Positions 1 to 5,871 of a stretch of 8,172 nucleotides of DNA are shown here, piece after piece. Source of the stretch: an uncultured Alistipes sp. (GTDB lineage: Bacteria; Bacteroidota; Bacteroidia; Bacteroidales; Rikenellaceae). Positions within the stretch are counted from its first letter, which is position 1, and every line of letters starts with the position of its first letter. The stretch lies in assembly GCA_900769525.1 (NCBI GenBank), contig CAAGGY010000071.1, forward strand, positions 1 through 8,172, written 5' to 3'. Both the position numbers and the translations under genes were made by a program. The notes beneath the pieces are model-generated. The model saw only the letters and a list, made by a program, of their open reading frames with translations, searched no databases and was not told the DNA's origin.

Positions 1-2
1 CA

Positions 3-440
3 AGTGTTGTGTTTCACAATCCTGAGTTCTTCCGTGACTATGTGCGTCGCACAATAGTGATCACCGAGGGCGAGGCGGCATCGTTTGTGCAGTCTGGATT
101 TAGGACTATTGATGCACGGGCCTCGGAGCAGGCTATTGCTCGTGAGATTCTCAGCATACATAGTGTTGGCCACCCCTCTGGTCATGAGCACCATGCTCAT
201 TGTGGCCATCCGTCGGAGGGTAGTTTGCCACGGGCATTACTCTCGCAGCGAGAGCAGGAGGTCTTAGCACTGGTGGTTAAGGGCTATATAAATAAGGAGA
301 TTGCCGATGAGCTAAATATCTCACTTGCAACTGTGATATATCACCGAAACAATATCTCTGAGAAGCTGCAAACTCGCTCAATAGGTCGACTGACAATATA
401 TGCGGTGTTGAATAAAATAGTCTCGCTATCAGATATTTAG
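3..440 (+). CDS. LuxR-type HTH transcriptional regulator, 5' end missing
   Basis: This is the C-terminal part of a DNA-binding regulator. The reading frame is open to the left edge of the window, so the GTG at position 9 is probably an internal valine and the true start lies outside. Numbering from that GTG, residues 79-140 form a LuxR/GerE-type helix-turn-helix: LSQREQEVLALVVKGY, then NKEIADELNIS, then the recognition-helix region TVIYHRNNISEKL. The ending LTIYAVLNKIV is familiar from Bacteroidales members of this family. Before the HTH lies a His-rich linker (residues 51-67, seven His and one Cys) that could bind metal, though this is inference. No receiver domain with its phospho-acceptor Asp is visible in the part present, so the signal it responds to is unknown. 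It is followed by a terminator and faces a convergent lipoprotein gene, so it probably ends its transcription unit. The HTH call is secure; the ligand and targets are not known. Confidence 0.88.
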   Translation, partial: SVVFHNPEFFRDYVRRTIVITEGEAASFVQSGFRTIDARASEQAIAREILSIHSVGHPSGHEHHAHCGHPSEGSLPRALLSQREQEVLALVVKGYINKEIADELNISLATVIYHRNNISEKLQTRSIGRLTIYAVLNKIVSLSDI

Positions 441-455
441 ATTCGAGATAACGAA

Positions 456-481
456 AAACGGGAGGGTTAGCCCTCCCGTTT
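456..481. terminator. Bidirectional intrinsic terminator between convergent genes
   Basis: A perfect inverted repeat, AAACGGGAGGG (456-466) and CCCTCCCGTTT (471-481), encloses a TTAG loop. It lies 15 bases after the LuxR-type gene and 19 bases beyond the stop of the convergent lipoprotein gene. Read on the minus strand, the stem runs into a five-T tract (plus-strand A454-A458). On the plus strand the tail is TTTGCTTTG, a weaker T tract. It therefore probably serves both genes. Confidence 0.88.
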
Positions 482-500
482 GCTTTGTGTGTTCAGTAGA

Positions 501-1325
501 TTAGTAGATTCCACCAGCCTCCTTACGGCGATCCTGCATTGTGTAGTCGCCCTCGTATGTTACTACATACAAGTTCTCCTCATCGATAAACTTGATCTCA
601 AGCTTTACAAGGTCGTCTGTAACTGTAAGAACACCCTCCTGATATGGGTGCTCGCCAACCTCCATGCCACTTGCATCATACTCCTTGTAGATGCTGAATG
701 ACTCTAAGAATGTACCAGCCTGACCATCGTTGTTGATATTGAAGGTGTAGACACCATTTGGAACACGAATGTTGTTGTAGTCCTCAGGACGCTCTTCAGA
801 GTAGATGTCGAGGAAGTATTTGTAACCCGCATTTGTGAATTCGTAGTTGGCGTCGTAGTCGCTCTCTGAGAATACGAGGTAGTAGTTGTAGTTGTAGCCT
901 GCATAGTCGCCATAGTAGTGGCCAAGCAAGTATGGAGCAGTAATGTTAACCTCTGTAGGGCGTGTCTTGCCAGCCTGTTTGAAGTTTATCTCCAGCGATT
1001 GGCCATTGTAGCTAACGGTTACAATACCATGACGCTCGTCGTATGAGTTATTGATGTCAATTTTATAGCTAATCTTACCCATCTGGCTATAATCAAATGA
1101 GTTGATCCACTCTACATTAGCTGTAGCTTCAATTGTAGCACCCTGTACTGGAATCTCAATTGTGTAGGTGATAATGCCCATTGCGCTACCGCTATTTACC
1201 GATACATCTGTCTTAGATGTAATCTGAAACGATGCGGTAATGTTGTTAGGTGTCTGGTTGTCGGTTCGCTCGCACGCTGCAAATATGAGTGTGCAAAGTG
1301 TAAACAGTGAGATAAGTTTTTTCAT
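501..1325 (-). CDS. Surface lipoprotein with BACON-like Ig domain
   Basis: This is a predicted lipoprotein of 274 residues. The N-terminus MKKLISLFTLCTLIFAAC is a type II signal peptide with the lipobox ending at Cys18. The next residues (ERTDNQTPNN) are polar and acidic, compatible with outer-membrane export in Bacteroidota. Residues about 31-118 resemble a BACON-like Ig fold, with VEWINSF in the middle and the closing strand SLEINFKQAGK. The C-terminal half (about 125-270) is rich in Tyr and acidic residues (for example YYGDYAGYNYNYYL) and looks like an all-beta domain that I do not recognise. BACON domains are often found in glycan-related proteins, but no SusC/SusD partner is present here, so ligand and role are open. 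It is divergent from the dipeptidase gene and carries its own -7 promoter box. The start is set by the signal peptide. The lipoprotein call is firm; the BACON assignment is moderate. Confidence 0.85.
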   Translation of the reverse strand: MKKLISLFTLCTLIFAACERTDNQTPNNITASFQITSKTDVSVNSGSAMGIITYTIEIPVQGATIEATANVEWINSFDYSQMGKISYKIDINNSYDERHGIVTVSYNGQSLEINFKQAGKTRPTEVNITAPYLLGHYYGDYAGYNYNYYLVFSESDYDANYEFTNAGYKYFLDIYSEERPEDYNNIRVPNGVYTFNINNDGQAGTFLESFSIYKEYDASGMEVGEHPYQEGVLTVTDDLVKLEIKFIDEENLYVVTYEGDYTMQDRRKEAGGIY

Positions 1326-1357
1326 AATTATTTGTTTTTATTATTGTTCTCTCGGCG

Positions 1358-1365
1358 CAAAGATA
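1358..1365 (-). promoter_or_regulatory. -7 promoter box for the lipoprotein gene
   Basis: The minus strand reads TATCTTTG, an exact match to the Bacteroidota -7 consensus TAnnTTTG, followed by C. It lies 32 bases upstream of the lipoprotein ATG. No clear TTTG -33 element is seen at the usual 19-21 base spacing. Confidence 0.6.
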
Positions 1366-1409
1366 CATCTTTTTAAATATTCTGTGAGGATTATTGAGCT
1401 ACTTTTTTG

Positions 1410-1417
1410 TATATTTG
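1410..1417 (+). promoter_or_regulatory. -7 promoter box for the dipeptidase gene
   Basis: TATATTTG matches the Bacteroidota -7 consensus TAnnTTTG and lies 37 bases upstream of the VanX-type gene ATG. No good -33 TTTG occurs at the expected distance. It is back-to-back with the minus-strand box at 1358-1365, 44 bases away, so the two upstream promoter regions overlap. Confidence 0.55.
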
Positions 1418-1454
1418 CGTATAATTATGACTATTAAATTTATTAGTTAATATA

Positions 1455-2195
1455 ATGTATAGAGTATTTTTCTTTACGCTTATAGCAATGCTTGCTTCGC
1501 TATCTGTTATGGCACAGTCAGAAAGTGTTGACTTCGATGCTAAGATGAGGGAGTATAATCTTGTGGATATTAAGAGTTTGCCCGGCGCTGAGGATATTGT
1601 TGTCTCTCTTAAATACTCAACCACCGATAACTTTGTGGGCAAGGATATGTATGGTAGCTTGAATAAAGCCTACTTTACCCCCGATTTTGCCAAAAAGATT
1701 ATTCGTGCACAGCATATTCTACAAAAATACCACCCAGACTATACACTTCTTATCTATGATGCAGCACGTCCGATAAGCGTCCAAAAGTTTATGCGTAGCC
1801 TCGTCGAGGGTACTACACTTCAGGACTTTGTTGCTGATGGCACAAAGGGTGGTCGTCACAATTTTGGTGTAGCAGTAGATCTCACAATCACACCTCGAGT
1901 CGGTGAGCCACTCGATATGGGTGCTACTTTCGATGAGTTCTCCGATGCAGCTGCTGTAAAGGGTACGTCGGATACTAACGATAGTGCCAATCGCAAACTT
2001 GAAGTCTATACCGACTATGTATATGGCTTGGTTGATAAGGGGCTGATATCTGTCGAGGCGGCCAAGAATCGTCTGCTTCTTATTAAGGTAATGCTCGAGG
2101 CGGGCCTCTATCCATACCGTCGAGAGTGGTGGCACTACGAGGAGCTTACACCAATGTCTGAAACGCGCAAGACTCGCAAGTTGCTTGATTTTTAG
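1455..2195 (+). CDS. Secreted D-Ala-D-Ala dipeptidase, VanX/DdpX type (peptidase M15D)
   Basis: This is a predicted zinc dipeptidase of 246 residues that would hydrolyse D-alanyl-D-alanine. The N-terminus (MYRVFFFTLIAMLASLSVMA, then QSES) is a signal peptide with probable cleavage after Ala20, so the enzyme should act in the periplasm. The M15D signature is complete: YDAARP with Arg105, GGRHNFGVAVDLT giving zinc ligands His135 and Asp142, and REWWHYE giving catalytic Glu224 and ligand His227. Length fits the family plus a signal peptide. No vanH or vanA ligase genes adjoin it, so a glycopeptide-resistance role is not suggested; salvage or turnover of peptidoglycan-derived D-Ala-D-Ala is more likely (inference). 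It is divergent from the lipoprotein gene with its own promoter box and no clear Shine-Dalgarno site. The family call is strong. The physiological substrate is inferred. Confidence 0.92.
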   Translation: MYRVFFFTLIAMLASLSVMAQSESVDFDAKMREYNLVDIKSLPGAEDIVVSLKYSTTDNFVGKDMYGSLNKAYFTPDFAKKIIRAQHILQKYHPDYTLLIYDAARPISVQKFMRSLVEGTTLQDFVADGTKGGRHNFGVAVDLTITPRVGEPLDMGATFDEFSDAAAVKGTSDTNDSANRKLEVYTDYVYGLVDKGLISVEAAKNRLLLIKVMLEAGLYPYRREWWHYEELTPMSETRKTRKLLDF

Positions 2196-2346
2196 TATGC
2201 GTAGCACTCTAATTTTGTGGTCGCTGCCCACAATGTAGTGTCGTGATTGGTTCAGCGTTTACCCTTTTACAATATTTTTTAATATAAAAATTGTGTTTTG
2301 GCTCAAAAAAGAGCGAAATAATACACTTAATTTGCAATTATGTTCT

Positions 2347-2354
2347 TATCTTTG
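2347..2354 (+). promoter_or_regulatory. -7 promoter box for the AraC-type gene
   Basis: TATCTTTG (followed by CA) exactly matches TAnnTTTG and lies 41 bases upstream of the AraC-type gene ATG. A TTTG at 2331-2334 is only 12 bases upstream, closer than the usual 19-21 bases, so it may not be the -33 element. Confidence 0.6.
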
Positions 2355-2395
2355 CATTGTAAAACTAGTGTTAAACATAGTATCAGTGCAGAGCT

Positions 2396-2896
2396 ATGAA
2401 GAAAATCATTGACAGGTCGTTTATAGAGCAGGCCGTAAAGCGAGAGTTAGCCAAGTATCAAGAGCAGGGTGTTGGAGAGTGTGCAACCGTTGAAGATGAG
2501 GAGTTGCATGACATCTCTTGCGCATCGAATTGTGTTAGAGAGTCGAGTCATAATGTTAGGCTGCTAACTAATAGAGAGGCGGAGCGCTTTGAGAGAGCGA
2601 TAATAAATGGCGTCATTGATGGTCTCTCTATTGAAGAGCTAGCAAAGAGCTGTTGCTACTCACTATCAACCTTCAAGCGTCGTTTTAGCGAACTATATAA
2701 CCTTCCGCCACATCGCTGGATATTGCGTTGTCGCCTGAGTCTTGCCTGCTTGATACTATCGACTACCGATGAGTCGATATCTTCGGTAGCCTCTACTTGT
2801 GGATTTATCAACAACTCTCACTTCATTGCCACCTTCCGTCGCCACTTTGGACTAACGCCAAGACAATACAGAACTGCCAATATAAAAAGAGATTAG
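2396..2896 (+). CDS. Short AraC-family transcriptional regulator
   Basis: This is a 166-residue protein whose C-terminal 100 or so residues form an AraC/XylS DNA-binding domain. The first HTH is at about 77-100 (LSIEELAKSCCYSLSTFKRRF) and is followed by the linker YNLPPHRWILRCRLSLACLIL. The second HTH is at about 125-158 (SISSVASTCGFINNSHFIATFRRHFGLTPRQYR). The last segment carries the family signature of Gly136 and Phe151 before the GLTPxQYR ending. The first 55 residues are too short for a cupin or other usual effector domain and hold three Cys (29, 42, 46); the whole protein has eight Cys. It may work without a small ligand, or sense through thiols (inference). It has its own promoter box, and its stop codon is embedded in the terminator hairpin, so it looks monocistronic. 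Its targets are unknown; the neighbours on either side are candidates only by position. Confidence 0.88.
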   Translation: MKKIIDRSFIEQAVKRELAKYQEQGVGECATVEDEELHDISCASNCVRESSHNVRLLTNREAERFERAIINGVIDGLSIEELAKSCCYSLSTFKRRFSELYNLPPHRWILRCRLSLACLILSTTDESISSVASTCGFINNSHFIATFRRHFGLTPRQYRTANIKRD

Positions 2897-2914
2897 CCGA
2901 GCTAATCTCTTTTT
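2884..2914. terminator. Bidirectional terminator overlapping the AraC-type stop codon
   Basis: A 14-base perfect inverted repeat has arms at 2884-2897 (AAAAAGAGATTAGC) and 2901-2914 (GCTAATCTCTTTTT) with a three-base loop. The TAG stop (2894-2896) of the AraC-type gene is part of the left arm. The plus strand ends in T5 and the minus strand also ends in T5. It can therefore stop both this gene and the convergent yjdM-like transcript. Confidence 0.87.
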
Positions 2915-2976
2915 ATTGTTTAATAGCGGTATTTGCAATTATCTCGGTCGATAATCTATTGCCAGCGTTTTAGTTA

Positions 2977-3309
2977 TTATTTTTTCAAGAAGCAGGTTTT
3001 TAGCACAATGCTGCTACCGTCAATCTTGCAATCTACCTCCTCAGGGTTATCGGTAAGGCGTATGCTCTTTACCTTTGTACCTCGCTTGATAACCATAGAT
3101 GATCCCTTAACCTTGAGATCCTTGATAACGGTTACTGCGTCACCATCAAGAAGCTCAGCGCCATTGCTATCCTTAGGTACGTCTACGGTAGCTGCTGCAG
3201 TTGCATTGTTCTCGTCAAACTCGTGGCCACAATCGGGGCATACATACAACGAGCCATCGAAATATACATACTCACCGCTACATTTAGGACATTTAGTAAT
3301 CTCACTCAT
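2977..3309 (-). CDS. yjdM: YjdM/PhnA family zinc-ribbon protein
   Basis: This is a 110-residue protein, essentially the family's usual length (about 110). The N-terminal zinc ribbon has Cys7-x2-Cys10 and Cys24-x2-Cys27 in CPKCSGEYVYFDG and VCPDCGHEF. The rest (about 45-110) is the PhnA beta domain, including the conserved-looking stretches LLDGDAVTVIKDLKVKGSS and IKRGTKVKSIRL. The family is often annotated as alkylphosphonate utilisation protein, but E. coli YjdM is not part of the phn C-P lyase operon and its molecular role is not established; no phosphonate genes are present here. It lies 55 bases downstream of the M28 peptidase gene on the same strand with no strong terminator between, so cotranscription is possible. 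The hairpin at 2884-2914 likely ends the transcript. The family call is strong; the function is unknown. Confidence 0.92.
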   Translation of the reverse strand: MSEITKCPKCSGEYVYFDGSLYVCPDCGHEFDENNATAAATVDVPKDSNGAELLDGDAVTVIKDLKVKGSSMVIKRGTKVKSIRLTDNPEEVDCKIDGSSIVLKTCFLKK

Positions 3310-3364
3310 AATTTCTGATTTATAGTTATTTAAATAATATTATCTAAGGTTTTGGTTTGCTAAC

Positions 3365-4621
3365 CTATTCGAACTTCTCGATAAACTCAATGATGAGCTT
3401 AAACGTAGGCTCATAGTTGCAGAATATAGCGTTGTCGAAGGTGTCATACACTGTATGATAGTATTTAAATGCATCGCCATTCTCGTTCATAAAGAAGATG
3501 CATGGCACGCCCCTCTCGGCAAAAGGGTAGTGGTCGCTATTGTCTGCGAGCTTGTTCCTATCTAATGCCTTGAAGTAGCTCTTCTCGGCGTTTATCTTCT
3601 CAAATAGAGCAAAGCCATCCATGCCCTCATCACTGACCTCGCAGTAGAGCTCAGGGTTGTTGTCGCCAATCATGTCGAGGTTGACAAGGTATTTTATGTT
3701 GCTTAACGCAACGGTAGGGTGTTCGGCATACCATACAGAGCCTCGCAAGTTTGCATCCTCGCCAGAGAATGCGATGAAGTAGATGTCGTACTCTGGTCTG
3801 TTCTGAGCGTAGTGTGATGCAAGAGTGATGATGGCAGCAGTGCCCGATGCATTGTCGTGAGCACCAGGGTAGTAAGTATCCTTGCCAAGCTTGCCGAGGT
3901 GGTCGTAGTGGGCTGTGAGTACATAGCAGCTATCGTGGCGCTTGCCCTCGACCTTTGCAATAACATTGAAGCACTCGTAGTCGTCAAGAAACTCATTCTC
4001 AATGTCGAGCTTAACACTCTTTGCATTCTTGGGGAAATCGGGTGTAACCCATATAATAGGCTTCTCCTTGACTGTCTCGCCGTATGCCTTGTAGAACTTT
4101 AGTGGCGACTCCCATGTGTATATTAGGCCAGCATTACTACACTCGCTCTTGCTCTGCAACTTCTTGAAGTCTGTAGCATGCTTGAAGCTAAACATAAAGT
4201 CGCAAACCACAAACGCTCCCTCATACTCAGGCGTTGCAAGGTCAGCAAACATTTTTTCAGCGTCGTAGTTATCCATGTCAACGTAGTAGAGCTTGAACTC
4301 ACCCTTGATCCCCGGGTTAAACTCTCGGAGTGTAAAGTCTACACCAGGAGTCATTGCAGCGCCATCCACGCTAAACTCCATCTTTGCGGGGAAGGTGTTG
4401 ATATCGAGGGTGAAGGGTTGATATGTTACTTCATCGACACCCACTCTTGCAAACTCCTCAGCAATCCATTGTCCAGCCCTGTTTGCTCCATCTTCAGCAT
4501 ATCCACGGCCCTGATATTTTGCAGAACTCAGCTCCTCAACACCTCTCTTGTATAGCGTCAAATCCTGAGCGCTAAGCTGCATACTGATAGCAACCAAAAT
4601 GAATAATAATAACTTCTTCAT
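3365..4621 (-). CDS. Secreted M28-family zinc metallopeptidase
   Basis: This is a predicted exported aminopeptidase-like enzyme of 418 residues. The N-terminus MKKLLLFILVAISMQLSAQ is a signal peptide. Residues about 20-225 contain an inserted PA-like or family-specific region. The catalytic M28 domain (about 218-418) has the full two-zinc set: AHYDH (His238, with Asp240), GAHDNASGT (Asp256), FSGEDANLRGS (Glu288 as general base, Asp289 in the place of the usual Glu ligand), NLDMIG (Asp316) and YYHTVYDT (His390). It probably releases N-terminal amino acids from peptides in the periplasm or outside the cell; the exact specificity cannot be read from sequence. The start is fixed by the signal peptide. 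A GGAGGT sits directly before the ATG (minus strand of 4622-4627), an unusually tight spacing. The yjdM-like gene follows 55 bases downstream. The family call is strong. Confidence 0.93.
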   Translation of the reverse strand: MKKLLLFILVAISMQLSAQDLTLYKRGVEELSSAKYQGRGYAEDGANRAGQWIAEEFARVGVDEVTYQPFTLDINTFPAKMEFSVDGAAMTPGVDFTLREFNPGIKGEFKLYYVDMDNYDAEKMFADLATPEYEGAFVVCDFMFSFKHATDFKKLQSKSECSNAGLIYTWESPLKFYKAYGETVKEKPIIWVTPDFPKNAKSVKLDIENEFLDDYECFNVIAKVEGKRHDSCYVLTAHYDHLGKLGKDTYYPGAHDNASGTAAIITLASHYAQNRPEYDIYFIAFSGEDANLRGSVWYAEHPTVALSNIKYLVNLDMIGDNNPELYCEVSDEGMDGFALFEKINAEKSYFKALDRNKLADNSDHYPFAERGVPCIFFMNENGDAFKYYHTVYDTFDNAIFCNYEPTFKLIIEFIEKFE

Positions 4622-5070
4622 ACCTCCGTAAACTAATCTAATTTATCTCATCCTCACTTTTTTTTGCAGACTAACTTGTGTTGCTACTGTCAAAAAATAA
4701 AGTTAAAGTTTTACTTTTGATTGTATGCTGTAATTACCTAACATTAAGAGCAAACAACTTCTATTTGCACTATGTCTTGGCAACTCTACTTGCTAATATT
4801 TATAATACATCACTCTTATAACTTTCCTAAATATTGAAGCAATGAAATAATTAACATTTGCTACAACACACAATACAACTTCTATTGCTAAGACCTCATA
4901 AATCCACTTATTAGGTTGTAAAGATAGTAGTTATTCATGACTTTTCCAAATGTGTATTTTAGTGTAATTATTATTGATTTCGCCTACTTGTTTCCGAAGT
5001 TTAGATGATTTGAATGTGGCTGTAACATGACCTCATTATCCGCAATCTGCGTAAGGATTTCGGCTATTTG
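4622..5070. other. Divergent AT-rich intergenic region
   Basis: This stretch of about 450 bases separates the M28 gene (-) from the sigma-like gene (+) and must hold promoters for both. No open frame with coding character was found in most of it; the exception is the last 45 bases, which read as a plausible N-terminal extension of the sigma-like protein. It has a 12-base direct repeat ACAACTTCTATT at 4754-4765 and 4875-4886. On the minus strand, TATCTTTA (plus 4919-4926) is one base from the -7 consensus, but lies about 300 bases from the M28 start. No exact TAnnTTTG promoter could be assigned to either gene. No tRNA or known small RNA was recognised. Confidence 0.6.
4754..4886 (+). repeat. 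12-base direct repeat pair in intergenic DNA
   Basis: ACAACTTCTATT occurs at 4754-4765 and again at 4875-4886. Both copies are followed within a base by TGC. They lie 121 bases apart between the divergent genes. They could be regulator binding sites or chance in AT-rich DNA. Confidence 0.4.
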
Positions 5071-5859
5071 ATGAAAACAGAAGATTTCAGTCACATCCTT
5101 TACTCGCACCTGTTTTCTTTCGGAACTTGGGCTCCGCTTCAGTCTTATGACTACCGTTCGTCGTTCTATAGCTGGCTGTCCACTGTTGCTTCACACTGCA
5201 TTGTGGCCTACTTGGAGGAGAATGGTTTTATCAAAATTTCTCGTGCCAGAACTCCGGGTAACACTCGCTTGGTGCTTAAGAAGAAGACGCCCGAGTATTG
5301 CCAGATTGTTATCGATGATATGGTAAATATTGGTCCTATGCGAGATATGCTTCTCGCTGTCTATGTTGACCGTCTTGATCAGGAGGCTATCCAGAAGCGT
5401 TTTGATATGAATGAGCGGATGTACAAGCTTACTCTTAGTGCTTCGGAGAAGACCTTGAAGACAGCGTTGCTTAATGCCGAGCATCCCTACGACGATGTTC
5501 TTGTTGATAAGTCTCCACGTAAGCAGATGCTTCATTCTGACTTCTTGAAGCTCATTGGTAAGACTAATGCAGCTTATAGCGAGGATAGCCCTTTGCGTGA
5601 GGTGTTGGGAGTAACTCCTGACGATGCAGCATTCAATGATAAAATTATTGAATTTTTGACAGATTTTGTCAATAAGCTCGGCTGGTCGGCTGAAGACCAG
5701 TATGTTTGGCGCTCTCGCTTTATCCAGAAGACTAAGTCTCGTGTAGTTGCAGAGAACCTCCCAGGACGCGATGAGCACTGGGTTAATAATCGTTACAGCA
5801 AATTGCAGAAGGTCTTCTTGCCAGCAATCCGTAAGTGGTGGGCTTCAGTAGAACGATAA
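5071..5859 (+). CDS. Sigma-70-like protein with extra C-terminal HTH-like region
   Basis: This 262-residue protein resembles RNA polymerase sigma factors. Residues 3-52 read like region 2: EDFSHILYSHLF matches the AEDivQevF helix, and SSFYSWLSTVASHCIVAYLEE matches the sFrtWLyrIArN.iidylR segment. Residues 88-136 read like the region 4 HTH: MRDMLLAVYVDRLDQEAI, then KRFDMNERMYKLTLSASEKTL. A further basic, Trp-rich segment (about 205-258; SRFIQKTKSRVVAENL, WVNNRYSKLQKVF, IRKWW) looks like another HTH, which is unusual. The ATG at 5071 was chosen; a TTG precedes it directly at 5068, and AAGGA (5053-5057) lies 13 bases before the ATG. In-frame codons back to a TAA at 5023-5025 look coding and would complete the first region 2 helix, so the true start may be upstream. 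It lies 12 bases before the pseudokinase-AAA+ gene, probably cotranscribed. Sigma-like ancestry is likely; true sigma activity is unproven. Confidence 0.6.
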   Translation: MKTEDFSHILYSHLFSFGTWAPLQSYDYRSSFYSWLSTVASHCIVAYLEENGFIKISRARTPGNTRLVLKKKTPEYCQIVIDDMVNIGPMRDMLLAVYVDRLDQEAIQKRFDMNERMYKLTLSASEKTLKTALLNAEHPYDDVLVDKSPRKQMLHSDFLKLIGKTNAAYSEDSPLREVLGVTPDDAAFNDKIIEFLTDFVNKLGWSAEDQYVWRSRFIQKTKSRVVAENLPGRDEHWVNNRYSKLQKVFLPAIRKWWASVER

Positions 5860-5871
5860 AAACATAAAACT

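Noticed and set aside
704..925. Thr-rich 73-residue frame on the minus strand
   Set aside because: It is an out-of-frame reading of the lipoprotein's Tyr-rich codons; its repetitive Thr and Met content comes from the overlapping gene.
1455..2195. Glycopeptide-resistance operon
   Set aside because: Only a VanX-type gene is present; there is no adjacent ligase, dehydrogenase or VanRS pair, and the protein has a signal peptide.
1719..2231. 170-residue open frame on the minus strand
   Set aside because: It lies opposite the VanX-type gene, whose catalytic motifs are complete; the antisense translation shows no recognisable domain.
2215..2233. Inverted repeat TTGTGG/CCACAA after the dipeptidase gene
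   Set aside because: It has only a 6-base stem and no T tract follows, so it does not qualify as a terminator.
2269..2293. AT-only imperfect hairpin upstream of the AraC-type gene
   Set aside because: It needs a bulge and has only A-T pairs, so it is too unstable to call.
2938..2955. Palindrome ATTATC-6-GATAAT between convergent genes
   Set aside because: The arms are short and AT-rich and it lies downstream of both genes; a chance origin is likely.
2933..3325. 130-residue open frame on the plus strand
   Set aside because: It is antisense to the yjdM-like gene, which has a full zinc ribbon and the correct family length.
5191..5778. 195-residue open frame on the minus strand
   Set aside because: It is antisense to the sigma-like gene and its translation has no signature or coding-like pattern.
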